58,669 nucleotides of DNA, taken from a virus. The DNA lies in IMG/VR virus record IMGVR_UViG_3300042392_001665, positions 1 through 58,669 of that record, one strand, 5' to 3'. Position numbers and translations under genes: made by a program. Below are positions 13,479 through 21,374 of the stretch, one piece after another (the first letter of the stretch is position 1; each line of letters opens with the position of its first letter). The notes below the pieces were generated by a model. That model ran no database searches. It worked only from the letters and a program-made list of their open reading frames with translations, and was not told the origin of the DNA.

Positions 13479-16385
13479 ATGCAAGAGATTATTTCTCAAG
13501 AGGTTATCGAAACCTTCTTGAACGGGTCTGACCCCGAAAGATTCATTGTCGGTATTGAATATGACTACCGAAAAAACAAAATTTACAAAATTATACAACA
13601 CCCAGAAAGAGGTAAAATTGTCCTTGAGGATACTTTTACACCATTTCTTTGGGCCGGAGACTTATCTGGATTTAACTTCTATAATGGTAGTAAGGAATTA
13701 CAGAAAAAGAAAATGGGGCAATATGGTATATTAAGTACCAAACTTGAAACCATGGGTAATGATAGATTAGAGGCCGGATTAAAATATCTAGTTAAGAGCA
13801 CTAATGGTTATCAATCTCTAATAGCATTTTTTAAAGATGGTGGAATTGATCCTTGGGGTGAAGATTTCAAATCGCAATTTCAAATATTGTCACCAGCTGA
13901 ACAGTATTTGGTGCAGAAAAAAAAGAGATTATTTAAGGGTATTGAAGACTATTCCGAGGTTCACCGACTTGTATTTGACATTGAAACAACGGGTTTAGAC
14001 CCGGAGACAACTAATATCATTCTAATCGGAGTTAAAGATAATAGAGGCTATAGCAAGTTATTAAACGCATATGGAGAAGATGGTGAGAAAAGATGTATTG
14101 AAGAGTTTTTTAAAATAATAAAAGAATTAAAACCAAGTATTATTGGTGGATATAATTCTGCGGCATTTGACTTACCATTTATTTTAAAGAGAGCTGAGAT
14201 TTTGGGGTTGAATATTAATAAATTAACTAAAATACTAAACGACAATCCGCTTAGAATAAAAGAAGGTAAATTAAAATTAGCAAATGAGGTGGAACCATAT
14301 ACACAGTATGTGTTGTGGGGGTTTAATATTGTCGATATTGCTCATGCTGTTAGAAGAGCACAAGCGATTAATTCTGAAATTAAAAGCTGGGGATTAAAAT
14401 ATATTACAAAATATCTAGAGAAAGAAAAAGAAAATCGTGTGTACGTTGATGGTGCATTTATTTCTAAAATATATCTTGATAATGAAAGTTATTATGTAAA
14501 TCCTAAGACGGGTGGTTATAAGAAAATTGGTGATTTAGGGACTGATGGTTTATTAGAAAAATATCCAGGTAAATTTGAAATATGGCCAGGTCAAAGAATT
14601 GTTGAACAATATCTTGATGATGACTTATATGAAACAATGGTTGTTGATGATTCATTTAGTCAATCAACATTTTTATTATCTAAAGTAATTCCAACAACAT
14701 ACGAAAGAATATCAACAATGGGTACCGCAACTCTTTGGAAGATATTAATGCTTGCGTGGTCTTATGATAATAATTTGGCAATACCACTTAAAGATGAAAA
14801 GAGACCAATTACTGGTGGATTATCTCGTTTACTAAACGTTGGTTTTTCAAAAAATATAGTGAAGTTTGACTATGCATCACTTTATCCATCAATACAACTT
14901 GTATATGATGTTTTTCCTGAATGTGATGTAATGGGCGTTCAGAAATCTATGCTAAAATATTTTCGTAACATTCGTATTAAATATAAACTTCTTGCTGGTG
15001 AATTAAAGAATAGTAATCCGGTTTTGTCTGAGATGTATGATCGAAAGCAGTTACCAATTAAAATTTTTATCAACGCATATTTTGGTTCGTTATCAGCGCC
15101 ACATGTTTTTCCTTGGGGTGATATGGATATGGGTGAAACAATTACATGTGTTGGGCGCCAATGTTTAAGAATGATGATTATGTTCTTTCAAAGTAAAAAT
15201 TATAAACCACTTGTTATGGATACAGATGGTGTGAACTTTGAAACACCTGAAGATATTAATGATCACAAATATGTTGGTAAGGGGTTTAATGAGATGGTTC
15301 AAGAAGGTAAAGAATATTATGGTGTTGAGGCCGACACTGCAGAATTCAATGATCTGTTCATGAGAAATGAAATGGGATTGGATATTGATTATATGGCACC
15401 TGCATGTATTAATCTTTCCAGAAAAAATTATATCATTAAAATAATTAAGAAGGGAAAAGAAAAAATAAAACTAACAGGTAATACCATAAAATCTAAAAGA
15501 CTTCAGCAATTCGTTGTTGAGTTCTTGGATGAGGGGTTAGTAAAATTACTTAATGGAGATGGTCAAGATTTTTTAAACTTGTATTATTCAACCATCAAAA
15601 AGTTATATAATAAAGAAATACCATTAGCTAAGATCGCTAGTAAGGCTCGTGTTAAACAAAGTGTTGATGATTATAAAAAACATTGTAAGAAAACAACCAA
15701 ATCGGGTTCTACAATGTCTCGTCAAGCGCATATGGAATTAATATTAGAAAATAATTACCATGCAACATTGGGTGAAACAATTTATTACATAAATAATGGA
15801 ACAAAAAAAGCTGATGGTGATGTTAAGAAAATAACGAAACCAACAAAAAAAGAGAAAGAAGATTATTTGCTTAAGTATGGTAATGAAATACCAAAAGATT
15901 ATATTCAAGTGAATTGTTATATGATTCCAGAAAAAGAATTGGCTAACAATCCTGATATGACTGGAGAATATAATGTTGCTAGAAATATTACAACATTTAA
16001 TAAGAGAATTGAGCCACTTTTGGTTGTATTTAAACCTGAAATTAGAGATAGTATTTTAATTGAAGACCCAATTGATGAACAACAATTTACAAAAAAACAA
16101 TGTGAGTTAGTTTCTGGGTTTCCACTTAAAGAAGGTGGTCAAGATAGTTTAGATGAGGTGATGACATTATCAGATGGCGAGGTTTTATTTTGGAATAAAG
16201 TAAATAAAGACCCCTTCTTTATGTATGTTGAAGATAGTTTAAATATTGTAGATCAAAGATGGGTTGATTATAATAGAAAGGTGGTTTCATTTCAAGCAGA
16301 AAGTGTTAAAGATCTTAAAGATGAAGAAATCATTGAGAATAATGGACATGATTATGCATATCACGCTTCTATACCTATGGATTAA
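13479..16385 (+). CDS. 43: Family B DNA polymerase, T4 gp43-like
   Basis: 968 residues (T4 gp43 is 898), with proofreading exonuclease and polymerase domains. Exo I VFDIETTGLDP (~165), Exo II GGYNSAAFDLP (~223), Exo III-like region YLDDDLYETMVV (~385). Polymerase motif A FDYASLYPSIQ (~463), motif B KIFINAYFGSL (~527), motif C MDTDGVNFE (~579) with both catalytic Asp; the usual DTDS is DTDG. It replicates the phage genome with clamp, gp32 and gp41. No TATTTATA precedes it, as expected for an early or middle gene; a hairpin lies in its leader. It converges with gp13 and the stop codons overlap by 4 nt. Full length and apparently intact. Confidence 0.95.
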   Translation: MQEIISQEVIETFLNGSDPERFIVGIEYDYRKNKIYKIIQHPERGKIVLEDTFTPFLWAGDLSGFNFYNGSKELQKKKMGQYGILSTKLETMGNDRLEAGLKYLVKSTNGYQSLIAFFKDGGIDPWGEDFKSQFQILSPAEQYLVQKKKRLFKGIEDYSEVHRLVFDIETTGLDPETTNIILIGVKDNRGYSKLLNAYGEDGEKRCIEEFFKIIKELKPSIIGGYNSAAFDLPFILKRAEILGLNINKLTKILNDNPLRIKEGKLKLANEVEPYTQYVLWGFNIVDIAHAVRRAQAINSEIKSWGLKYITKYLEKEKENRVYVDGAFISKIYLDNESYYVNPKTGGYKKIGDLGTDGLLEKYPGKFEIWPGQRIVEQYLDDDLYETMVVDDSFSQSTFLLSKVIPTTYERISTMGTATLWKILMLAWSYDNNLAIPLKDEKRPITGGLSRLLNVGFSKNIVKFDYASLYPSIQLVYDVFPECDVMGVQKSMLKYFRNIRIKYKLLAGELKNSNPVLSEMYDRKQLPIKIFINAYFGSLSAPHVFPWGDMDMGETITCVGRQCLRMMIMFFQSKNYKPLVMDTDGVNFETPEDINDHKYVGKGFNEMVQEGKEYYGVEADTAEFNDLFMRNEMGLDIDYMAPACINLSRKNYIIKIIKKGKEKIKLTGNTIKSKRLQQFVVEFLDEGLVKLLNGDGQDFLNLYYSTIKKLYNKEIPLAKIASKARVKQSVDDYKKHCKKTTKSGSTMSRQAHMELILENNYHATLGETIYYINNGTKKADGDVKKITKPTKKEKEDYLLKYGNEIPKDYIQVNCYMIPEKELANNPDMTGEYNVARNITTFNKRIEPLLVVFKPEIRDSILIEDPIDEQQFTKKQCELVSGFPLKEGGQDSLDEVMTLSDGEVLFWNKVNKDPFFMYVEDSLNIVDQRWVDYNRKVVSFQAESVKDLKDEEIIENNGHDYAYHASIPMD

Positions 16386-17497
16386 ATAACATTAAATGGA
16401 CTTGGCATGGCTCTGAATTTCAGGGCCTTGTTTAAGTTCTCCGCTTCATTACCCTTTCTTTCAAGCATTTTATCTGGACGAAGTCTTTCTAATCTTAACA
16501 TCAACTCTTCATTAAGTTTCATTCTTTCGTCTTTTGCTTCTGTAAGTAATGATGTATAATCTAATTTAACATCACTATCTGGTACCTTAAGGTCTCCAGA
16601 GAATTTACCATATATTCTACCAAGAGCTTCTTTGCAATAAGTTGTAAGGTATTTTCTTACCCAGTTTTGTGCCGGTCTATTTAATTCATCCCAAGCCAAT
16701 TGTTGTGTCATAACATCAGACGGTAATTTAATAACGTCTTTGTTCTCGTCTAGACAAGTATCTCTATCCATGGTATCATAATACCAATACCAAACTTTAT
16801 CCTCGTGTCTTTTTATATTACCAAAATCAAATCTTCCGCCTGGAACGTTTGCTAAGTGTATAAATTTTGTTCCGTTGGGACCAGCTGTAATTCTATATGT
16901 TAATTCACCACCAAACAATCTATTTTTAATGTTTCTGTCTTGCATTCTTAATAGTAAGTCAAACGCAGGAAACATGAAATAAGACCCTGATGAACCCACT
17001 TGAGCAAAACCACCCATCCCACCAAATCCAACGCCACCTAGGCCACCAAAACCACCTAAAAATGGATCTGCAACAGAACCAGCAAGCTCTGCTCTACTAA
17101 ACCATAATAATTCGTTTATTTCTCGTCCGGCTGGAACTTCATATATTTGTTGACCAGCTACCAAATCAATGTAATCTTTTTTAAGTACCCATGGACCGTC
17201 AGCTTGTAAACCAACAATTTTAGAATAAGAATGTGTGTATTGATTTTCAAAATTCATATCTCTAGTAGTAAATGCTCTAGTTAATGATTGATTATCAACG
17301 TCTAACCCAACTAATGATGACCATTGTGATTCTACTAACCAATCACTCACATACTGCTCATATTCATTTACGGATAATTCTAAGAAAGAATCCATTTGTT
17401 CTTCAGTTAATTCTACACCCCTAACAGGCATACCTAATAAGTGTAGGATTTGGCTATAAAGCTTTTCCTTTTCTGTAAGACTAATTACGGTACTCAT
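16382..17497 (-). CDS. 13: Neck protein, T4 gp13-like
   Basis: 371 residues (T4 gp13 is 309). N-terminal helices KEKLYSQILHLLGMPVRGVELTEEQ, the DWLVESQW segment, GPWVLKKDYIDLVAGQQIYEVP, IKRHEDKVWYWYYD, a long C-terminal helical part LTTYCKEALGRIYGKFSG, and terminal PSPFNVI match the pattern of gp13 head-completion proteins, which with gp14 close the filled head and join the tail. Residues ~145-170 form a Gly-rich insertion (LGGFGGLGGVGFGGMGGF), absent from T4. First gene reading leftwards from a TATTTATA motif; its stop overlaps that of the polymerase. Confidence 0.75.
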   Translation of the reverse strand: MSTVISLTEKEKLYSQILHLLGMPVRGVELTEEQMDSFLELSVNEYEQYVSDWLVESQWSSLVGLDVDNQSLTRAFTTRDMNFENQYTHSYSKIVGLQADGPWVLKKDYIDLVAGQQIYEVPAGREINELLWFSRAELAGSVADPFLGGFGGLGGVGFGGMGGFAQVGSSGSYFMFPAFDLLLRMQDRNIKNRLFGGELTYRITAGPNGTKFIHLANVPGGRFDFGNIKRHEDKVWYWYYDTMDRDTCLDENKDVIKLPSDVMTQQLAWDELNRPAQNWVRKYLTTYCKEALGRIYGKFSGDLKVPDSDVKLDYTSLLTEAKDERMKLNEELMLRLERLRPDKMLERKGNEAENLNKALKFRAMPSPFNVI

Positions 17498-17513
17498 TCA
17501 GATTTCATTTTAT

Positions 17514-17521
17514 TATAAATA
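17514..17521 (-). promoter_or_regulatory. Late promoter-like TATTTATA upstream of gp13
   Basis: Minus-strand GGTATTTATAATAAAATG..: the octamer ends 16 nt before the gp13 start, in the 41-bp gap behind the SNF2 helicase gene. It gives gp13 its own late start inside a region otherwise expressed with replication genes. Confidence 0.55.
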
Positions 17522-17538
17522 CCGGATTTATTATAAAA

Positions 17539-19290
17539 CTATAATAAATTCTTAAGTAACTCACTAGCGAAAGTGTCGCTATATTCCCCATCACCCATAA
17601 CTTGGTCAATAATACCCTTTTTCTTTTGTAAAATATTATAAACCTGTATTTCGATTGTATTTTCAAAAACGGGATAATATACCAATACAGTATTTTTTTG
17701 GCCATATCTATATGCCCTATCTTCAGCCTGTGAATGATCGGCCGGAACAAAAGAAAGATCGTTCATAATAACAGTTTCAGCCGCAGTTAATGTTATACCA
17801 ACACCACCAGCTTTAATGTTTGAAATGAATATTTTTATTTTATCGTTGTTTTGAAATTTATCTACACTTTCTTGTCTTTTTTCTTTGCTCATTCTACCAT
17901 CTAAAATAACAGAGTTTTTCTTATATTTTTCATGTATCATATCTAATGACGCGGTAAAATTTGTGAAGACAATAACTTTCTTATCTTGTTCAATAAACTT
18001 ATCAATAAACTCACAAGTATATGGGACCTTTTCAATTGCAATTAATTGTCTAAGTTTCATTAATCTATTTAAAGTAACCGAAACGCTTTCGCTGTTTCTT
18101 TTTTCTTTGGTAATTCTAATGAAGTCTTCTAGTTCGTGATCATAGAATCTACTTTGAAGCTCTAAATAAACAGGGGTGATGATTTTTTCTGGTAAATCCA
18201 AGATGTCAGTCTTCATTCTTCTTAAAACAAGATTTTTAGTCTTTTCCCTTAATTCATCTAGATTAGATGCTCCTGATGTATTCCATACTTTTCTGCTACC
18301 AACTCTAAATTGATAACCGGCACAATATCTAAAAACATAACTTTGCCAATTCAATGTTAATGGTGATTCAACAATCTTAAGTAAGTTATAATAATTTATC
18401 GGTCTAGACGTCATAGGTGTTCCTGTTAACAACCAAACCTTAGGAATCTTACTAAGAATATCATTTAATAATTTAGTTCTTTGTGCTGTTGAATTTGAAA
18501 TATAATGAGCCTCATCCACAATTGCTAAATCAAATCCAGCATTTGTGATTAATTGATACGCTTCACTATCCTCACTTTTATCTGTTGTGTGAAAGTTTTT
18601 TAATATATCATAGTTAATAATATAATAATCAAAAGTAGATCCCCATTTTTTACCTTCAATTAATAATATTCTTCTATCTGTATAATTTTTAATTTCTCTT
18701 TCCCAGTTAATCTTTAATGAGGCTGGACAAACAATTAAAATTTTCTTTGCCCCACTTTCTAAAGAGCCAATAACTGCAGCCGTTGTTTTACCCAGACCCA
18801 TGTCATCGGCAAGAATGAATTTATCGTTTGCTAAAAGTTTTTCGATCGCGGTTTTTTGATGTTCCATTGGTGGTCTAACATCATAAGGTGAATAATCAAT
18901 TTCTCTGTCTAATTTCTTCTCCTCCTGAACTATCGCCATTTTAGGGACCCAAAAAGAATGCATCTGATCAGTTTCTAAAACTTTACCCCATATATGATAT
19001 GCCTTATCTGATTCACATAATAATTTTTCCACCCAAATATCTTCAGGTGGTTTTGGTAATAACCTATCAAGCATTATTTTATCTGCAAAGGATGAAAATA
19101 ATTTAACTTTTTTTCTAGCTACTTTTGGAATTGTCTTTTCATTCTTGATAATATAATCAGCTTGAGTCCTACTCAAAGAAAAATGTTTACTTTCTAAAAG
19201 CCTTTTTTTAAGTTCCAATAGGTGATTGTTCGAACCAGCATATGCCAGTAATATTTCTCTACCCACTATTTCCGGTATTTTAGTTTCCAT
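17539..19290 (-). CDS. SNF2-family (SMARCAL1/HARP-like) DNA translocase or annealing helicase
   Basis: 583 residues with all superfamily 2 SNF2 motifs: MEHQKTAIEKLL (Q-like), ILADDMGLGKTTAAV (I), ILIVCPASLKINWERE (Ia), AIVDEAHYISN (II, DEAH), WLLTGTPMTSRP (III), a second RecA lobe VIVFTNFTASLD (IV), NIKAGGVGITLTAAETVIM (V) and QAEDRAYRYGQKN (VI). The compact form without chromatin domains resembles SMARCAL1-type proteins that rewind DNA and remodel forks. It may replace T4 UvsW, a branch-migration helicase. It lies between the two neck genes on the minus strand. No TATTTATA at proper orientation is near its start (only the reverse, TATAAATA, ~40 nt away). Strong family call. Confidence 0.9.
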   Translation of the reverse strand: METKIPEIVGREILLAYAGSNNHLLELKKRLLESKHFSLSRTQADYIIKNEKTIPKVARKKVKLFSSFADKIMLDRLLPKPPEDIWVEKLLCESDKAYHIWGKVLETDQMHSFWVPKMAIVQEEKKLDREIDYSPYDVRPPMEHQKTAIEKLLANDKFILADDMGLGKTTAAVIGSLESGAKKILIVCPASLKINWEREIKNYTDRRILLIEGKKWGSTFDYYIINYDILKNFHTTDKSEDSEAYQLITNAGFDLAIVDEAHYISNSTAQRTKLLNDILSKIPKVWLLTGTPMTSRPINYYNLLKIVESPLTLNWQSYVFRYCAGYQFRVGSRKVWNTSGASNLDELREKTKNLVLRRMKTDILDLPEKIITPVYLELQSRFYDHELEDFIRITKEKRNSESVSVTLNRLMKLRQLIAIEKVPYTCEFIDKFIEQDKKVIVFTNFTASLDMIHEKYKKNSVILDGRMSKEKRQESVDKFQNNDKIKIFISNIKAGGVGITLTAAETVIMNDLSFVPADHSQAEDRAYRYGQKNTVLVYYPVFENTIEIQVYNILQKKKGIIDQVMGDGEYSDTFASELLKNLL

Positions 19291-19329
19291 ACATTATAAA
19301 ATATAACTAATTACAAACACTTTCTAAAC

Positions 19330-19337
19330 TATTTATA
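19330..19337 (+). promoter_or_regulatory. Late promoter-like TATTTATA upstream of gp14
   Basis: AAACTATTTATAGATATTATG: the octamer ends 6 nt before the gp14 start. The context AAACTATTTATA is identical to that at 12997-13008, strengthening the case for a real element. Confidence 0.6.
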
Positions 19338-19343
19338 GATATT

Positions 19344-19856
19344 ATGGAGAATAAATTACCGATAACAAGAATGAGTAAATTCTTTTCTGAAGAGGATTTC
19401 AGCCTACAAATACAAATAGGTCAGGAGTATTTGCACGGTGATTTAAACATGAAGTTGGTTCTTTATAGGGTTGATAGACAAAAAACTGATAAAGACGATG
19501 TATATGGTGAAGTTGGTAAGGATGAGATCAAATATTTTCCGCCAATTGAATTTAATGCATTAGTTAAGGTAGAAGAAGCAAAAAATAGTTCATATAAAGG
19601 CGGTATGCTTAGGTATTTGGAGCCGGGTAATTTACTTTTATCCGTTTATATTAAACATTTAGAAGAATTAGGTATAGATATAAGATACGGGGATTATATT
19701 GGATATCCAGAATCTGAAGAAAAAATTAGATTTTATACCGTTACAAATGACGGTAGAGTAACTTCAGATAATAAACATCATCTATTTGGTTTTAAACCAT
19801 ACTATAGAACGATTACTTGTGCAATTGCACAGGAACAAGAATTTAGAGGAGTATAA
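19344..19856 (+). CDS. 14: Neck protein, T4 gp14-like
   Basis: 170 residues (T4 gp14 is 256). N-terminus KFFSEEDFSLQIQIGQEYLHGDLNMKLVLYRVDR; middle KYFPPIEFNALVKVEE; C-terminal IDIRYGDYIGYPESEEKIRFYTVTNDGRV, in which GDYI…F/Y-x-V-x-(D/E) is the gp14 signature strand pair. gp14 forms the neck ring with gp13 on the filled head and binds the tail top. It is followed after one nucleotide by gp15, as expected from T4 order (13-14-15). The final coding bases AGAGGAG act as a Shine-Dalgarno-like sequence for gp15. Shorter than T4 but complete. Confidence 0.7.
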   Translation: MENKLPITRMSKFFSEEDFSLQIQIGQEYLHGDLNMKLVLYRVDRQKTDKDDVYGEVGKDEIKYFPPIEFNALVKVEEAKNSSYKGGMLRYLEPGNLLLSVYIKHLEELGIDIRYGDYIGYPESEEKIRFYTVTNDGRVTSDNKHHLFGFKPYYRTITCAIAQEQEFRGV

Positions 19857-19857
19857 C

Positions 19858-21093
19858 ATGGGAATACCTAAAAGAAAAACAGATATTCAAATTTACAAGG
19901 GTAAACAGCTTACCGAAAGAAGACAAGAATTATTGGAAAAAATAACCAAATCTGATTCTTATCTTCCTGATTCTGTTTTACACGACGATTTAGATTCTGG
20001 GATGTTGGATTTTATTAAGAAAAACTTTGTTGTCATATCTGATGGCGAACAAATACCGGTTATACCTAAAATATTAACAATCCAAAGGTGGGCTCAAATT
20101 ATGAATACCTGGGAATTTTCAGATGATGACGGTAATTTAAAGGTACCATTTGTTGGTGTTATTAGAAGACCGGACGTTCAACCGGGAACAAACCCATCAG
20201 TTACCAGAACAATACCAGATAGACTTCAGTTTCACTATGCTTCGGTAGCAACTTGGAACGGAACACAAATGGGCGCAGACGTTTATAAGATTCCACAGCC
20301 TGTTGCGGTAGATATTACCTTTGAGGTGACAATTGTGTGTACAAAACTTAGAGAATTAAATAGGTTTAACAAAATAGTTTTACAAAAATTTGCATCAAGA
20401 CAGGCGTATACTATAGTAAAAGGTCATTATATACCAATTATAATGGATAAGGTTGAAGATAATTCGCCTATTGATCAAATAGACGGACGTAGATTTTATA
20501 TGCAAACGTATCAATTTACCATGCTCGGTTTCTTGATTGACCAAGATGAATTTGAGGTTAAACCAGCCGTTAGTAGATTTTTCTTGATGAATGAGTTTGC
20601 TAAAAATACGAATTTTCAAAAGAAATACATTAATAAAAGAATTGATATTACAATCGCCACATTTAAAGCAGATGGGTTACAAACAGCATTTAGTGTTGGT
20701 GAAAGTATTAGTATGTTATTTAATGTTGCTATAAATGGTCTTTTACAAGAAAGAGATGTAGACTTTTTTCATATTGCTGGTACATCAAAAATTACCTTTG
20801 CAAGCCCACCTCTTGAGGGTAGTACTATCACAATAACATACTTTAAAGGTAGAAATAGTGTGTTTATTGATAGCTACGGTAAGACGTTGCAGGTGTCTAC
20901 TGAATATTTCACATATAACGGATCAACATTAATATTTACTCTTTTAAATTCAATAGACAGTATTGTCAGTTTAGATATTAATGGTCTTATTGAAGAAGAA
21001 GGTCAGGGTTTTGATGTTGAGTCGTCTAATCAGGTTAAACTGAATTTTTCACCAATATCAGGATCTAAAGTTGGTGTAACATACGTTTACTAA
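19858..21093 (+). CDS. 15: Tail terminator or sheath stabiliser, T4 gp15-like, with two added beta domains
   Basis: 411 residues from ATG 19858 (the frame opens further up inside gp14; GAGGAG 8 nt before this ATG decides the start). T4 gp15 is 272. Residues ~100-245 (PQPVAVDITFEVTIVCTKLRE; YTIVKGHYIPIIMDKVEDN; RRFYMQTYQFTMLGFLID) follow the gp15 pattern: a strand set, an R-R/M-x-x-W/Y-x-F pair before the end. gp15 caps the tail tube and sheath and joins the neck. After ~260, two similar beta units follow: NVAINGLLQERDVDFFHIAG…ITFASPPLEGSTITITYF and a second ending in VSLDINGLIEEEGQGFDVES, of the kind common in fibres. Followed by an antisense gene. Confidence 0.65.
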   Translation: MGIPKRKTDIQIYKGKQLTERRQELLEKITKSDSYLPDSVLHDDLDSGMLDFIKKNFVVISDGEQIPVIPKILTIQRWAQIMNTWEFSDDDGNLKVPFVGVIRRPDVQPGTNPSVTRTIPDRLQFHYASVATWNGTQMGADVYKIPQPVAVDITFEVTIVCTKLRELNRFNKIVLQKFASRQAYTIVKGHYIPIIMDKVEDNSPIDQIDGRRFYMQTYQFTMLGFLIDQDEFEVKPAVSRFFLMNEFAKNTNFQKKYINKRIDITIATFKADGLQTAFSVGESISMLFNVAINGLLQERDVDFFHIAGTSKITFASPPLEGSTITITYFKGRNSVFIDSYGKTLQVSTEYFTYNGSTLIFTLLNSIDSIVSLDINGLIEEEGQGFDVESSNQVKLNFSPISGSKVGVTYVY

Positions 21094-21248
21094 TCTTCAT
21101 CATAAAGATCCGTTTTTTTGGGTTTACAGGTGTCTTCTATTAATTTTTCTAAAATTTTATATATTTTTAATCCCTTCTTATCACAATATGATTTTAACAT
21201 TTCGTGGTATTTTTCACTGATTTTTACGTTTTTACTTTTGTTTTTCAT
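21090..21248 (-). CDS. 52-residue ribbon-helix-helix-like protein on the opposite strand
   Basis: Between gp15 and gp18 an open minus-strand frame of 52 residues runs from ATG 21248 to TAG 21090, overlapping the gp15 stop by 4 nt. It reads as one basic strand (KSKNVKISEKYH) followed by two helices (HEMLKSYCDKKG and KIYKILEKLIEDTC) and an acidic tail. Strand-helix-turn-helix with V-x-I-S and helix-2 I-x-x-I-L-x-x-L-I is the ribbon-helix-helix fold of Arc/CopG-type repressors, which bind DNA as dimers. Its place inside the late tail operon, against transcription, is odd. TTATTTATC lies 7-15 nt upstream. A DNA-binding role is inference. Confidence 0.6.
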   Translation of the reverse strand: MKNKSKNVKISEKYHEMLKSYCDKKGLKIYKILEKLIEDTCKPKKTDLYDED

Positions 21249-21263
21249 GTATAAAGATAAATA

Positions 21264-21350
21264 ATGATAAAAAAGGATAAATTACTATCTAAATACAAAA
21301 AAATTGAGAAATCTTTGCTTAAAACAAAGATATTTATTTGGAAAGAATAA
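21264..21350 (+). CDS. Possible 28-residue basic peptide upstream of gp18
   Basis: ATG 21264 opens a 28-codon Lys-rich frame (MIKKDKLLSKYKKIEKSLLK…) ending at TAA 21350, between the antisense gene and gp18. It is basic and amphipathic, but the region is A-rich and such a frame could arise by chance. The gp18 promoter-like motif lies inside it. Confidence 0.2.
   Translation: MIKKDKLLSKYKKIEKSLLKTKIFIWKE
21331..21338 (+). promoter_or_regulatory. Late promoter-like TATTTATT upstream of gp18
   Basis: AAAGATATTTATTTGGAAAG, 36 nt before the sheath ATG. The same spacing and a following GGAAAG are found before the tail-tube gene (TATTTATAGGAAAG), so the two most abundant tail proteins share a leader design. 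Confidence 0.55.
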
Positions 21351-21374
21351 AATTATTTAACCAAACATTTATCA

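Noticed and set aside
17505-17750. Open frame at the 3' end of the SNF2 helicase
   Set aside because: Shadow frame inside a strong coding gene on the same strand.
21313-21331. TCTTTG…CAAAGA hairpin as a terminator upstream of gp18
   Set aside because: Only 6 bp, no T-run and it overlaps the promoter-like motif; likely chance.
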